NCBI GenBank assembly: GCA_963835055.1
Contig: CAWIDU010000001.1
Location: 248,001-312,000, forward strand
DNA length: 64,000 nucleotides
From: CAWIDU01 sp963835055
GTDB taxonomy: Bacteria; Patescibacteriota; Saccharimonadia; Saccharimonadales; UBA4665
Reading direction: 5' to 3'
Each line of letters starts with the position of its first letter. Within the stretch, counting starts at the first letter, position 1. The notes under the pieces were generated by a model. That model was not told the DNA's origin. It saw only the letters and a list, made by a program, of their open reading frames with translations, and searched no databases. The position numbers and the translations under genes are program-made. Shown in pieces: positions 1 through 8,613 of this stretch.

Positions 1-974
1 ACCCTTCAACAGCCGGTGCAACCGTCAGCTTCACCACCGCAGCGTCTGGCGGTGGCTCGGGAGGCTCCTCGTCCAGCAGTTCCAGTTCTAAGACGACTAA
101 GAAGACTGCCGCCACTACTACCACGACCACGGCTGCCACGCCGACGCCGGCTGCCACACCTGTTGTTAAACCTACTCTGACAACTAAGCAGAGCGATGTT
201 CAGTTCAGCCAAGCCTCGATTGGCGTGGCCAGCAGCATACCGGTGCAGGTGGCCTTGCAGTACGGTACTTCGTCAGCCGATCTTGGTTCAACAACGGCTT
301 TTAGCCCTCTTGGTACCGCTGAAACCGTCAACCTAGCGCCAGGCCAGCTCGTGCCCGGTACGACGTATTACTACATGATTGTTGCCAAAGACGCCGCTGG
401 TAATGTTACGGACAGTACCATCAAGTCGATTACTACCAAGGGCTTCACCCTCCAAGTGACTGTCCTAGACGGCGCTTATCATCCCATCATCGGCCAGAAG
501 GTTAGCCTGCACTCCACGCCGATGACTGCCAAGACCAACGGTGGCGGCGTCGTGACCTTCACCAACGTCGCGCCTGGTGTCCACCATGTGGAATACAGTC
601 TCGGCTCCAAGACCTACAGCCAAGCCGTTTACGTCGACGACAATATTGTGACCAAAGCGGCCATCCAAACCGCCACGCCACAGCAAGTGGCAGTTATCTT
701 CGGCAGTTACAAGGCGCCGAAACTCGACCTCGGGCCAGTTATTCTGCTATTAGCCATACTGGCGGCCGTCGTCATCGGTGGCACGGTTTTCATGCTTCAC
801 GAAAACCCGCTCAGTGGGCAGGTGAAAACCAAGTTTACGGCCGGCAAGAGTTTGTTATCGTCAAGCCTGACAGCTGTGGCCGTCAAACCCGCCCCGCCGA
901 CGCCCGACCAGACTGCCACCGCCAAGACCGAGCCGCCGGCCGACAAGGGCGACGAGCCTAAGCCCAAGACCTAA
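1..974 (+). CDS. Partial surface protein: Ser/Thr/Pro-rich linker, FN3-like and Ig-like domains, C-terminal TM anchor
   Basis: The reading frame is open from the left edge (first full codon at base 3), so the 5' end lies outside the window. The visible part starts with a low-complexity Gly/Ser stretch and a Thr/Ala/Pro-rich linker (about bases 40-170). A fibronectin type III-like domain follows, with the typical PGTTYYYMIVAKDAAGN end (about 180-440), then a second beta-rich domain resembling carboxypeptidase-regulatory/CNA-B folds (about 445-640). A single hydrophobic helix (LGPVILLLAILAAVVIGG, about 730-790) and a short Pro/Lys-rich cytoplasmic tail complete it. This is the architecture of a membrane-anchored surface protein, perhaps for contact with a host cell or matrix; that role is inferred. 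It converges with the S53 protease gene directly downstream. Confidence 0.75.
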   Translation, partial: PSTAGATVSFTTAASGGGSGGSSSSSSSSKTTKKTAATTTTTTAATPTPAATPVVKPTLTTKQSDVQFSQASIGVASSIPVQVALQYGTSSADLGSTTAFSPLGTAETVNLAPGQLVPGTTYYYMIVAKDAAGNVTDSTIKSITTKGFTLQVTVLDGAYHPIIGQKVSLHSTPMTAKTNGGGVVTFTNVAPGVHHVEYSLGSKTYSQAVYVDDNIVTKAAIQTATPQQVAVIFGSYKAPKLDLGPVILLLAILAAVVIGGTVFMLHENPLSGQVKTKFTAGKSLLSSSLTAVAVKPAPPTPDQTATAKTEPPADKGDEPKPKT

Positions 975-2762
975 CTATAATCCGTACTGACTAGCTAGAA
1001 CGCTAAGGTCCAGCAGGTTGACCGTGCCATCTTGATTAATATCAGAGCGGCCCAGTCCGCCGCCGCTCTGGCCGTATTTGCTAGCTAGAACGCTAAGGTC
1101 CAGCAGGTTGACCGTGCCATCTTGATTAATATCGGCCGTGTAGCGTGTCGTGCTGCCGGCGGTACTCGAAGCGGTCGAGGTATCGGCTACTGGGTCGTAG
1201 GCCACGACGTAGTACGTGTAGCCAGTATTGACGCTCAAGCCGCTATCGTTGTAAGTGGTTGAGCTGGTGGTCCCAACCTGAACACCGTTACGATAAATCT
1301 TATAGCCGGTGACGCCCAAATTGTCCGTACTGGCCGTCCAGCTCAAGTTAACTGCACCTTGATCGACATCCGTGGCCGACAAGCCAGTCGGTTGGGTAGG
1401 CGGCTGATTGAAGCCGCCCAGACCATTAGGCGAGCCGAGTCCGCTCGGCGTATCGAAACCGACCCCGGCCGTACAATTCAGCTGTCCTCCGCTGACACAG
1501 TTATTACCGCTAGTGATATCGCGAAAATTAGCTGACGTATATGAAGAGTATGGGATACTCGAGGCCGTGACACCGCTGGGCACGCTGCCAACCAGAGCGA
1601 ACATGCTAGCGATCAGCGGGCTAGCCAGCGATGTGCCGCCGATATCATACCAATTGGACGTGGAGTTGCTGGTCGCCATGTTGATAATTGCGCCGGTATT
1701 CGGATCGGCGTCGGCTGAGATGTCACCGAAGGCCTTGAAACTGCCGCAACCGGCGGTATTCCAATTGGCCAGGCTGGTTTGCCAGGACGGCGCCGCATAA
1801 TGTGTCGAGCAGCTGCCGCCCGAACCCGACCACACCGTCTCGCTAGCCCAAGTGTTATCGCCGTTAAGCTGCAGCGTGGTGCCAGCCGCGCCGATAACGT
1901 TTGGATTATCGGCTGGCCAGGAAATGTTGGTGCTGCCGACATCGCCGGCGGCAGCTATAAATGCTATGCCGGGATGATTGAAGTCGGAATCCAGGCCTGT
2001 GTCGTCCGTAGAAGTGGCGTACCAGCTATTAGACACTACTACCGGGTTAAAGGTCACCGCCGTGGCATCCCCGGCCGCCAAATCGCTCAACAGGTTACTG
2101 TTAGTTTCGACCAAGATGACCTTGCAGGTTTGGCAAGCCATGTGCGCCGTTTCAACATCCAGCGTTATCTCCATGCTCCAGCCCTGGTCCGAGGGCAGTG
2201 GCGTGGTCGCACCTGACTGATTGACTATATTCAGACAGCCATCGGCAGCCGTACAGGCGGGCAAGCTGTAGTTAGTATCGTAATTTTGCAATGATTCTTC
2301 GAGCGTACCGGTGCTGTCGTTATAGCTACCGGCATCGACGATGGCAATGGTCTGGGGACCGTAACTTCCCGGCGTGGAACAGGCGGTTTGGACCGCTCCG
2401 CCTGGCTTGCAGGGCAGATTGTAGGCGGTATGAAACTGCGCCGGGCCGAGGCTGCCGGTTAGGGCTGGCGTACCAGTTAGCGGTTGGCCGCTGGAGGCGA
2501 GACTGACGTAAGCCGCGCAGCTGGCCCGGCCGGCGGCCGGTTTGCCGCAAACGGGGCGGGAGTGATTATGCAGTATTGGGCGAAGCTTTTTGGTGTGGTG
2601 GGCTGGGGCGGCTAGGGCTGGTGACGGCGATGATGAGACATAAGCCAGGCCGACAGCCAAAACCATGACAAACAATGTGGCGCCCGCCAAAACCAAGCGT
2701 TGCCCACCGAAAACCAGTTTTCGGCTTGGCTTACCTCGATGCTGCTGACTGTTCTGCCTCAT
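975..2762 (-). CDS. Secreted S53 (sedolisin-like) serine-carboxyl peptidase with FN3 and type I dockerin
   Basis: Residues 1-52 are a basic N-terminus plus hydrophobic signal segment ending in ALAAPA. The catalytic domain carries the S53 signature: E198 and D202 in a WSMEITLD context, oxyanion Asp D274 in AAAGDVGS, and nucleophile S378 in GGTSLASP. Subtilisins (S8) share the GTSxAxP box but use His instead of the Glu/Asp pair. An FN3 domain follows (about 455-545), then a type I dockerin made of two DINQDGTVNLLDLSVLAS repeats at the C-terminus. The dockerin halves are identical over 53 bases of DNA. S53 enzymes are usually made with a pro-domain and act at acid pH; the pro-region here looks short (about residues 53-100). 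No cohesin partner is seen in the window. The protein probably digests proteins outside the cell. Confidence 0.85.
   Translation of the reverse strand: MRQNSQQHRGKPSRKLVFGGQRLVLAGATLFVMVLAVGLAYVSSSPSPALAAPAHHTKKLRPILHNHSRPVCGKPAAGRASCAAYVSLASSGQPLTGTPALTGSLGPAQFHTAYNLPCKPGGAVQTACSTPGSYGPQTIAIVDAGSYNDSTGTLEESLQNYDTNYSLPACTAADGCLNIVNQSGATTPLPSDQGWSMEITLDVETAHMACQTCKVILVETNSNLLSDLAAGDATAVTFNPVVVSNSWYATSTDDTGLDSDFNHPGIAFIAAAGDVGSTNISWPADNPNVIGAAGTTLQLNGDNTWASETVWSGSGGSCSTHYAAPSWQTSLANWNTAGCGSFKAFGDISADADPNTGAIINMATSNSTSNWYDIGGTSLASPLIASMFALVGSVPSGVTASSIPYSSYTSANFRDITSGNNCVSGGQLNCTAGVGFDTPSGLGSPNGLGGFNQPPTQPTGLSATDVDQGAVNLSWTASTDNLGVTGYKIYRNGVQVGTTSSTTYNDSGLSVNTGYTYYVVAYDPVADTSTASSTAGSTTRYTADINQDGTVNLLDLSVLASKYGQSGGGLGRSDINQDGTVNLLDLSVLASQYGL
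991..1133. repeat. Two perfect 53-base direct repeats (period 90) encoding the dockerin halves
   Basis: Bases 991-1043 and 1081-1133 are identical and each encodes, on the minus strand, one calcium-binding dockerin repeat. The 37 bases between them differ. Perfect identity including third codon positions implies a recent duplication or ongoing gene conversion. Confidence 0.9.
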
Positions 2763-2910
2763 TTTGTCTTCGTGTTTATTACGGTAGAGCTTATTAAGCT
2801 AACAATAGCATAACTTGCCCCAGTAGTCTAACTATAAATGCGTGAGCTCCCGCTGCCCGTGCTATATTAATAAACGTAAGCATTAACTACTGAAACCAAA
2901 GGGGCAGACC

Positions 2911-3459
2911 ATGGCCAAGAACAGTAAACGCAAAATGATTGATAAAGTCCTGACTTCGTTCGGCATCGTCACTATGTTTGTATTGCTGGCCGTCGGCGGC
3001 CTCTCGTGGTGGGCGCACTCGTTCGTGGCTAATAATGTCCAGACGGAGTTGGCGGCCCAGAAGATTTACTTCCCTCCGCTTGGTAGTCCGGCCTTGGCCA
3101 GCCCGCAAGTCGGCCCCTACCTTAATCAATATGCCGGCAAGCAATTGTTGACCGGGGCTGAAGCCAAAGCCTACGCTGACCATTTCATCGCCGTGCATTT
3201 GTCAGAAGTTGCCGGGGGCCAAACCTACGCTCAAGTCAGCACCGCCTCCTTGGCAGATCCCGGCAACGCCCAACTCAAACAGGAATCCCAAACTCTGTTC
3301 CAGGGCGAAACCCTGCGTGGCTTGCTGCTTGGTGATGCCTATGCCTTTTCGACTGTCGGCCACATCGCCCAAATCGTCGCCGTCGTTCTCTTCGCCGCTG
3401 CCGCTGCCATGTTCATTCTTGTCTTACTCGGCTTCGCCCACCTGGCCCGCACGACCTGA
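2911..3459 (+). CDS. Conserved two-TM membrane protein (actinobacterial LigA-misnamed family)
   Basis: 182 residues. There is a basic N-terminus, one helix at about 14-35, an extracytoplasmic region with the KIYFPP and PYLNQYAGKQL motifs, and a second helix at about 150-175. Similar short membrane proteins in Actinobacteria are often labelled aromatic ring-opening dioxygenase LigA, almost certainly wrongly; no dioxygenase motif is present. A Shine-Dalgarno AAAGGGG lies 7-13 bases before the ATG, and a plausible TATATT -10 box lies near 2869. Function unknown. Confidence 0.75.
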   Translation: MAKNSKRKMIDKVLTSFGIVTMFVLLAVGGLSWWAHSFVANNVQTELAAQKIYFPPLGSPALASPQVGPYLNQYAGKQLLTGAEAKAYADHFIAVHLSEVAGGQTYAQVSTASLADPGNAQLKQESQTLFQGETLRGLLLGDAYAFSTVGHIAQIVAVVLFAAAAAMFILVLLGFAHLARTT

Positions 3460-3486
3460 ACGCCATCGATAAATAACTTGTGAAAT

Positions 3487-3563
3487 TGGTACGCCCGATA
3501 GGATTCGAACCTACGACCTCTGGCTCCGCAAGCCAACGCTCTATCCAGCTGAGCTACGGGTGC
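3487..3563 (-). tRNA. tRNA-Arg, anticodon GCG
   Basis: A complete cloverleaf is read on the minus strand: acceptor GCACCCG/CGGGCGT, D arm GCTCAGCTGGATAGAGC, anticodon stem TTGGC/GCCAG, loop TTGCGGA, T arm with GGTTCGAAT, and an encoded CCA end. The anticodon after U33 is GCG, reading CGC/CGU. The acceptor stem has an A3-C70 mismatch and a G1-U72 pair. Most bacteria read these codons with an inosine-modified ACG anticodon, so GCG is unusual. Confidence 0.88.
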
Positions 3564-3637
3564 GCGCGAACAACAGGGGTAATTCTAGCATCGTTCAGAG
3601 ATAAAAGCCAGCCTGTCTGCTAAAATAAGCTGGTTAC

Positions 3638-3729
3638 GGAGAGGTCGCATAGTCCGGTCTAGTGCGCTGCACTCGAAATGCAGTATGGGGGCAACCTCAT
3701 CGAGGGTTCGAATCCCTCCCTCTCCGCCA
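3638..3729 (+). tRNA. tRNA-Ser, anticodon CGA
   Basis: The acceptor GGAGAGG pairs with CCTCTCC, followed by G73 and an encoded CCA. The anticodon arm is CTGCA-CTCGAAA-TGCAG, giving CGA (reads UCG). A long variable arm typical of class II serine tRNAs follows, and the T loop is GGTTCGAATCC. It lies divergent from tRNA-Arg, 74 bases away. Confidence 0.93.
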
Positions 3730-3769
3730 ATAACGTATAATGAAGAAATACTAAACAAAGGAAAAAATT

Positions 3770-3979
3770 ATGGCACCCCCTGACCAACCAGCCCCTAATC
3801 AGCCGGCTCCAGTAACACCGCCTTCCGCACCACCCGCATCACCGCAAAAAACCAAGGGTTATGGCAAGCGACCCAAGTGGCAATGGGCGCTGATCTATCT
3901 GGTCGCCGCCATCATCGTCTATGGCTTGATTTACATAATCTTCATCCACAAGAGTGGCAGCACCGGCAACGGCTACTAA
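3770..3979 (+). CDS. Small Pro-rich single-TM protein
   Basis: 69 residues: a Pro/Ala-rich N-terminal tail (1-25), a Lys-rich stretch (27-37), one helix (about 38-59) and a short C-terminus. The start is supported by a purine-rich AAAGGAAAAAA just upstream. It sits directly after tRNA-Ser. No known family recognised; probably a small inner-membrane protein with a cytoplasmic disordered tail. Confidence 0.6.
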   Translation: MAPPDQPAPNQPAPVTPPSAPPASPQKTKGYGKRPKWQWALIYLVAAIIVYGLIYIIFIHKSGSTGNGY

Positions 3980-3988
3980 ATTACTGAG

Positions 3989-5119
3989 TTACTGAACTAG
4001 GCGCGGCGGTTTGGACCGCGGAGTTGGCGGCGCTGCTGGCGTGGCTGCCACGGCTGCGTCAGGTAACGGAGCCAGTTTTTCCGGCCGCAAAGCTTTAGGG
4101 CCCCGCTGTTTGGTGGCGAATAGGGTGCCGAAACAAATTATCGCCACGATCAAGAAAGCAATGCCAAACCACAAGTCGACTTTGACCAGTTGGCTTTCCA
4201 GGCGGTGCGCGAAATCGGTCAGTGACTGCTGTAATTGGCCGACACTGGAGCTGTTGAAAATGCGGCTTTCGAAGTGCTTGAAGGCTTTGTCAGCGCCAAA
4301 TTTTAGTGCCACCAGCAGAACGCCCGCAACCAGGAAGACTTCGCCAATCCGGCGCAAACCACGCCGCCGCCGCGGGGCTATGAAGAAAATCCCAACTGCG
4401 CTGAGAATGGCTAACACGGCGGAGGCCAGTGGCAAATGTATGGCGGCTCGATACAACTGAGGTGCCTTCGATAACTTCTGATAATACGGTTGATCGCTCT
4501 GATGGCTGTGAGTCGGGTTAATATTGTTGGCCGTTATCACAGGGTTACTCAAGAAACTGCTGCTGCTCGATAGTTGTTGAGTAATTTGCTGGCCTTCGGT
4601 TTGGGCACCCAGACTGGCTGGCCGACAGCTCAGGGACAAGGGATCGTTGTTGGTGGCAGCTGCTAGCTGAGCTAGCTGAGCATTGGTGCAGACCGGCAGA
4701 CCAGCGAGGTAAGTGGTCACGTATTTACCAACCGTCTGGGCGAAATTCTGCTTCTCGGTCGTGAAATCGATGGTGAAGCTAGGCGTGCTGGTTTTACTCT
4801 CCAGCCACGAATAATTGCTGTTCAGGAAGGTATTAACGTCCTGCTGCAACGTCTGCGGCGCGAAACTGGAGTTAGCTGCTTGCTGTACCACGACATCGGT
4901 CAAAGCCACAGAGCTGGCATTACCACCGGTCGATTTCTGGGCTTGGTCGGTTACATAACCCACGAAATGACTGTAAACGTTACTTTGGCTGAGCCAAGTT
5001 TCAATTTTGGCCGGGTGGCTGAAAGCCGAATTAGCGCTGGTGCTCAAGGCGGCGCCCAGCAAGCTCAGGAGCAAGATCAAAGACAGTAAATGAACAACAC
5101 CCTTACGCAGCCAAATCAT
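3989..5119 (-). CDS. Multi-pass membrane protein of unknown function
   Basis: 376 residues. An N-terminal signal/anchor helix (about 7-25) is followed by a roughly 200-residue Ser/Thr/Asn/Gln-rich extracytoplasmic domain containing two cysteines about 18 residues apart (possible disulfide). Then come about three C-terminal helices (near 225-248, 258-275 and 315-338) and a basic/Pro-Ala tail. A TACAAT hexamer lies 8 bases before the start, with AGAGGA between, so both a leaderless promoter and a weak ribosome site are possible. The stop lies 10 bases from the end of the convergent small TM gene. No family assigned. Confidence 0.65.
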   Translation of the reverse strand: MIWLRKGVVHLLSLILLLSLLGAALSTSANSAFSHPAKIETWLSQSNVYSHFVGYVTDQAQKSTGGNASSVALTDVVVQQAANSSFAPQTLQQDVNTFLNSNYSWLESKTSTPSFTIDFTTEKQNFAQTVGKYVTTYLAGLPVCTNAQLAQLAAATNNDPLSLSCRPASLGAQTEGQQITQQLSSSSSFLSNPVITANNINPTHSHQSDQPYYQKLSKAPQLYRAAIHLPLASAVLAILSAVGIFFIAPRRRRGLRRIGEVFLVAGVLLVALKFGADKAFKHFESRIFNSSSVGQLQQSLTDFAHRLESQLVKVDLWFGIAFLIVAIICFGTLFATKQRGPKALRPEKLAPLPDAAVAATPAAPPTPRSKPPRLVQ

Positions 5120-5125
5120 ATCCTC

Positions 5126-7834
5126 TTATTGTAGTTGAAAACTGCTAGTTTTGGTAACGCCAGATCGACGATTGATATGGGATTCCAGCCATTTCAGCGA
5201 CAACCAGGCAGCGGCTACAGATAACACGATCGGCGACCATGGAATCTTCGGCGGATTAAGCCCCGTCGCAGTAGCGCTAGAGCTGTCAGTGTCCGGTGAA
5301 GCTAGTATCAAACGTACGTTTTTAGTTCGCTTTTTGTCTTGGATTAATGGGTTGCTTGGGAGAGCTGCAAAGCTGTTCATGCCCAGAACCCCACCCAAGC
5401 CACCCCCAGAACTCATTGGGTAAACGGTTGTCCCCTGCCCTGTTCCGTTCTGATCTCCCGTAGCACGTGACGAGCCAATCAACGGATCGCAAGCGTCATC
5501 AATGCCGTCCTGGTCGGCATCCACGCCGCTGTCAGGCGCGCCGGGACAACGATCCTTGGCATCCGAAATGCCATCACCATCGCTGTCGGTCTGGCTGGCT
5601 GGGACATAGGCAGGCTGGTTGATGTCGACCGACTCGCCGGCCTGGTTCAGGCCGATTACATCGATAGTGTGTTCGCCGGGCAGAGTATTATCGGGGATAG
5701 TCACCACCGATGAAATGCTGCCATCAGCATTGCTTGTAACCGTCGCTATAACCAGCCCGATGGCGCCGTCCAGCCGGACAACATAAGAACTGTTCGGCTG
5801 CAGACCATCTTTTAGCCCGCTAACGCTCAGCGGTGTGCTCCCCCCGTGCTCCAGCCAGCCATTAGTCAGGCTGTCATCCGGTACGAGGATGTTGATTGGC
5901 CGGCCTGTTTTGGGGGCATCTAACAGAGTTTGGGCGCCAGCTCCACGACCGCCACTAGCCGCCAGAACGCCGCGGAAATTGTCCGTTTGCCTTAAAACGG
6001 TCTGCTCGATCAGGGCCTGACCGAAAGCGTTTGGATGATAACTTTCCGAGCCGAAAACTTTCAAACCCGGCGGCCCGCTGTCCGTGCCAGCCGTCAGGCC
6101 GTTCATAGCTACGTCATAACTGGCCGCTTCACATAACCGATGGCCGGACAGAGCCTGGGAGATATCGACGTATTGCGTGCCAGCCGCCGTGGCTGCTTGC
6201 TGCACGGCCATATTCATATAATCGATTAGCTCGCTGGCGAATTGCAGCTCAGCGGCATTGAGGTGCACATTCAGCGCGCAATCACCGCCGGCCACCGCGA
6301 TTTGCGGATAACCAATTACATATAGCTGACTCAGGGGCGCTTCAGCCTCCAATTGCTCGTATAGAGCGCTCAGCCGCGGTTTTGTCCGGTCGATCAAATC
6401 GACCAGCTCCTGACGACCCTCGTAGCTGCTGTAACAGGTATTCGCGGTCGAGCTCAGACCTAGATGTGGCTCGACGCAGCGCCGGACAATATCGCCGAAG
6501 CCAATGTCGTTGCCACCAACCGATACGGTGACAATACGTGGCTGATACCAATCCACAAATTGCCGCTGGGCCAAATAACCTGGCAAGAAGTTAGTTTGCA
6601 TAGACGGCGGCGGTGAGCCACGTGCCTGACCTACATAATTATCACTCTGGTCGCCGATGTCATTGATGATAGCGCCGGAGCAAGCCACCGAATGACCACC
6701 GTCAGTGAAGAGCTGGCTACTCAGCAACAAAGGATAAGAATGAGCTGACTGATGGCAATGGTTGTCACCAGTATCAGTGCCCAATAAGTAGTCGAAGGCG
6801 CCTTCACCGGAACTATAAGAATCGCCCAGCCCCAGATAACTAATAAGCGAGCTAATGTTGTCCGTAGGAGCCAATTCATACGTATCCGCCAGATCATGGT
6901 CAAGCATTTCGAAGCTCAGCAGCCCGTTATTAACGAAGCGCAGCCGCCTAATGGTGCCCAAGTTGCTGATACGGCTGCCGATAAAAGACCAATAATCATA
7001 CGATTGGCAGGCTTCAGGCTGTAAATTTAGCTGAGAACCAACGCAGCTCGCCAGATCATAAACTCTAAAGTAATCCTGGTCATTACTCTCAATCGCCACA
7101 TATCGGCCATCGCCGCTGACTGCTACTTGCGACTTCGGTAAAGCTGGAAAACCGGCCCGACTATCGCTTGGCGCAAAAGCTACCATATCAAGCGTCGCCA
7201 GATTAATTCGCACGAATGACCCCGATAAATCTTCGGCCACCAACCAACCGCCGCCGGCCGAGAAAGCCAGCGTTTGAGCGCTAATTACCAGCGGTTGCCC
7301 GGCCGGATCAGTCAGTTGTAGATCTGGCGGCCGACTCAAGCGTTTATCGATTAACTGCCCCGAGTCACCATGATCGTCCCGCAGGGCGCCTAGTGGATTT
7401 CGGTACAGACCGATGTACGAACCACCAGTGTCGGCCGCGCTCAGCGACACTAGGTCCAGCGCGCCTGGCCAGGGCGCCAGAACCTGGTGCGGCGAATAGC
7501 CAATCAACGGCAAACCCTCGTCGGTACCATTGAAGATCACGACATTACTATCGCTATCGAACAGACCAAAAGCCGTCGTGCTGAAACAGCCGCTCTGCAT
7601 TTCCGAGCTGCCCGTCAACCGATATGACAGCACCTCGCAGTCCAGGTTGCTGAACAGATTGGGCTGAGTCAGCAGCGGGCTCATGTCACTGACCTCCTTT
7701 AGCGTCATCACTGATGGCCGTGCCCAGTCTAGTACTTCACCCACGGTGGTCGCGCCCGCCAAGGGCAGACCAATCAGTAGTCCGACCCCCGTTATTAACG
7801 GCAACCAGCGTGATGTGACCCTCAGTTTTGTCAT
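5126..7834 (-). CDS. Large secreted SGNH/GDSL-type esterase with thrombospondin type 3 repeats and C-terminal TM
   Basis: 902 residues. An N-terminal hydrophobic signal (about 10-30) precedes about 300 residues of beta-rich sequence that could form a propeller (repeated VAISGDGRYVAIES-like strands). The SGNH hydrolase domain follows: block I GLGDSYSSGEG (nucleophile Ser, about residue 339), block III VGGNDIGFGD (about 440) and block V SYHPNAFGQ (catalytic His, about 598). An Ig-like region, then a thrombospondin type 3 calcium repeat (DSDGDGISDAKDRCPGAP and DADQDGIDDACDP, about 745-780), and a C-terminal helix with basic tail anchor it to the membrane. It probably de-esterifies lipids or polysaccharides outside the cell. 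It is transcribed in the same direction as the membrane protein 6 bases downstream. Confidence 0.8.
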   Translation of the reverse strand: MTKLRVTSRWLPLITGVGLLIGLPLAGATTVGEVLDWARPSVMTLKEVSDMSPLLTQPNLFSNLDCEVLSYRLTGSSEMQSGCFSTTAFGLFDSDSNVVIFNGTDEGLPLIGYSPHQVLAPWPGALDLVSLSAADTGGSYIGLYRNPLGALRDDHGDSGQLIDKRLSRPPDLQLTDPAGQPLVISAQTLAFSAGGGWLVAEDLSGSFVRINLATLDMVAFAPSDSRAGFPALPKSQVAVSGDGRYVAIESNDQDYFRVYDLASCVGSQLNLQPEACQSYDYWSFIGSRISNLGTIRRLRFVNNGLLSFEMLDHDLADTYELAPTDNISSLISYLGLGDSYSSGEGAFDYLLGTDTGDNHCHQSAHSYPLLLSSQLFTDGGHSVACSGAIINDIGDQSDNYVGQARGSPPPSMQTNFLPGYLAQRQFVDWYQPRIVTVSVGGNDIGFGDIVRRCVEPHLGLSSTANTCYSSYEGRQELVDLIDRTKPRLSALYEQLEAEAPLSQLYVIGYPQIAVAGGDCALNVHLNAAELQFASELIDYMNMAVQQAATAAGTQYVDISQALSGHRLCEAASYDVAMNGLTAGTDSGPPGLKVFGSESYHPNAFGQALIEQTVLRQTDNFRGVLAASGGRGAGAQTLLDAPKTGRPINILVPDDSLTNGWLEHGGSTPLSVSGLKDGLQPNSSYVVRLDGAIGLVIATVTSNADGSISSVVTIPDNTLPGEHTIDVIGLNQAGESVDINQPAYVPASQTDSDGDGISDAKDRCPGAPDSGVDADQDGIDDACDPLIGSSRATGDQNGTGQGTTVYPMSSGGGLGGVLGMNSFAALPSNPLIQDKKRTKNVRLILASPDTDSSSATATGLNPPKIPWSPIVLSVAAAWLSLKWLESHINRRSGVTKTSSFQLQ

Positions 7835-7949
7835 GGTGCCGATAACTATTTGGCTTCACCGCCCCTAGTGCAAGCATAAGCGGCCGAATTCTCGGAAGAC
7901 TTAATAATAATTTAATTAAATCCCCTGCCCCGCCTCTGTTGAGGTGCCC

Positions 7950-7958
7950 TGCTATACT
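7950..7958 (+). promoter_or_regulatory. Extended -10 (TGCTATACT), leaderless promoter of the HIT gene
   Basis: TATACT ends 7 bases before the ATG at 7966 and is preceded by TGC, an extended -10. This places the transcription start at the start codon and decides the start at 7966 over the in-frame upstream ATG at 7939. Confidence 0.7.
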
Positions 7959-7965
7959 CATATAT

Positions 7966-8358
7966 ATGAGTGACAGCATCTTCACGAAGATTATCACGGG
8001 CGAAATCCCCTGTCATAAGATATACGAAGACGCTGACACCTTCGCCTTCCTCGATATCCATCCCAAAACTCCAGGCCACATCTTAGTCGTGCCGAAAAAG
8101 CAGGTCGAATACGTCTGGGACCTATCTAACGATGATTATCAGAAGCTGATGGCTACCGTTCGGAAAGTTGGCCTGCGTATTAAGGAAGTGCTGCGACCAA
8201 CAAGGGTTGGCTTACAGGTCGAAGGTGTTGGTGTGCCACACGCCCATGTGCACGTCTTCCCTTTCGAAACGGTCGCCCAGTACCATTTCGTACCAGACCA
8301 GACTGCCGAACCTGACCACGCTGCCCTGGCCGAAATGGCCAAAAAGCTAGCGTTCTAA
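7966..8358 (+). CDS. HIT family nucleotide hydrolase
   Basis: 130 residues from MSDSIFTKIITGEIPCHKIYED, the classic start of HINT/Hit-like proteins. The catalytic histidine triad HAHVHVFP matches HxHxHxx near residues 93-100, with PGHILVVPKK upstream. These small homodimers hydrolyse phosphoramidate or dinucleoside polyphosphate substrates in the cytoplasm. The family start, the promoter position and the absence of a ribosome site together argue for a leaderless mRNA. The gene is divergent from the SGNH esterase. Confidence 0.92.
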   Translation: MSDSIFTKIITGEIPCHKIYEDADTFAFLDIHPKTPGHILVVPKKQVEYVWDLSNDDYQKLMATVRKVGLRIKEVLRPTRVGLQVEGVGVPHAHVHVFPFETVAQYHFVPDQTAEPDHAALAEMAKKLAF

Positions 8359-8373
8359 GCTACAATAACCTAT

Positions 8374-8553
8374 ATGGATTTGCTTTATTCTGTCTTCTTC
8401 GGTGCCGGCGTGGCCGCGGTTGCTTATTCGAAGCTCGGCCGGCGGGTTGGCTACGGCAACGCCCAAAACGTTTGGATGCTGGTGACAGCGATTTTCGTGA
8501 TCGCCACCATTTTCTTCTACACCATCTTGGCTTACGTACTGAACATTCACTAA
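8374..8553 (+). CDS. Small two-helix membrane protein (59 aa)
   Basis: A short frame begins MDLLYSVFFGAGVAAVAYSK, with one hydrophobic segment near 3-19 and a strong helix near 33-56. It ends at TAA just before the XRE-HAD gene. CTACAATAACCTAT lies immediately upstream, so it could have its own -10. No family known. Coding is supported by the amphipathic pattern and snug fit between neighbours, but not proven. Confidence 0.6.
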   Translation: MDLLYSVFFGAGVAAVAYSKLGRRVGYGNAQNVWMLVTAIFVIATIFFYTILAYVLNIH

Positions 8554-8613
8554 AGATAGCCGCTTACTACTAATTTTCTTGGCTTTTAACAGAGTAATTG
8601 GTAACATAAGGCT

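Noticed and set aside
991..1133. CRISPR-like repeat pair
   Set aside because: Only two copies, inside a coding region, and they encode dockerin repeats.
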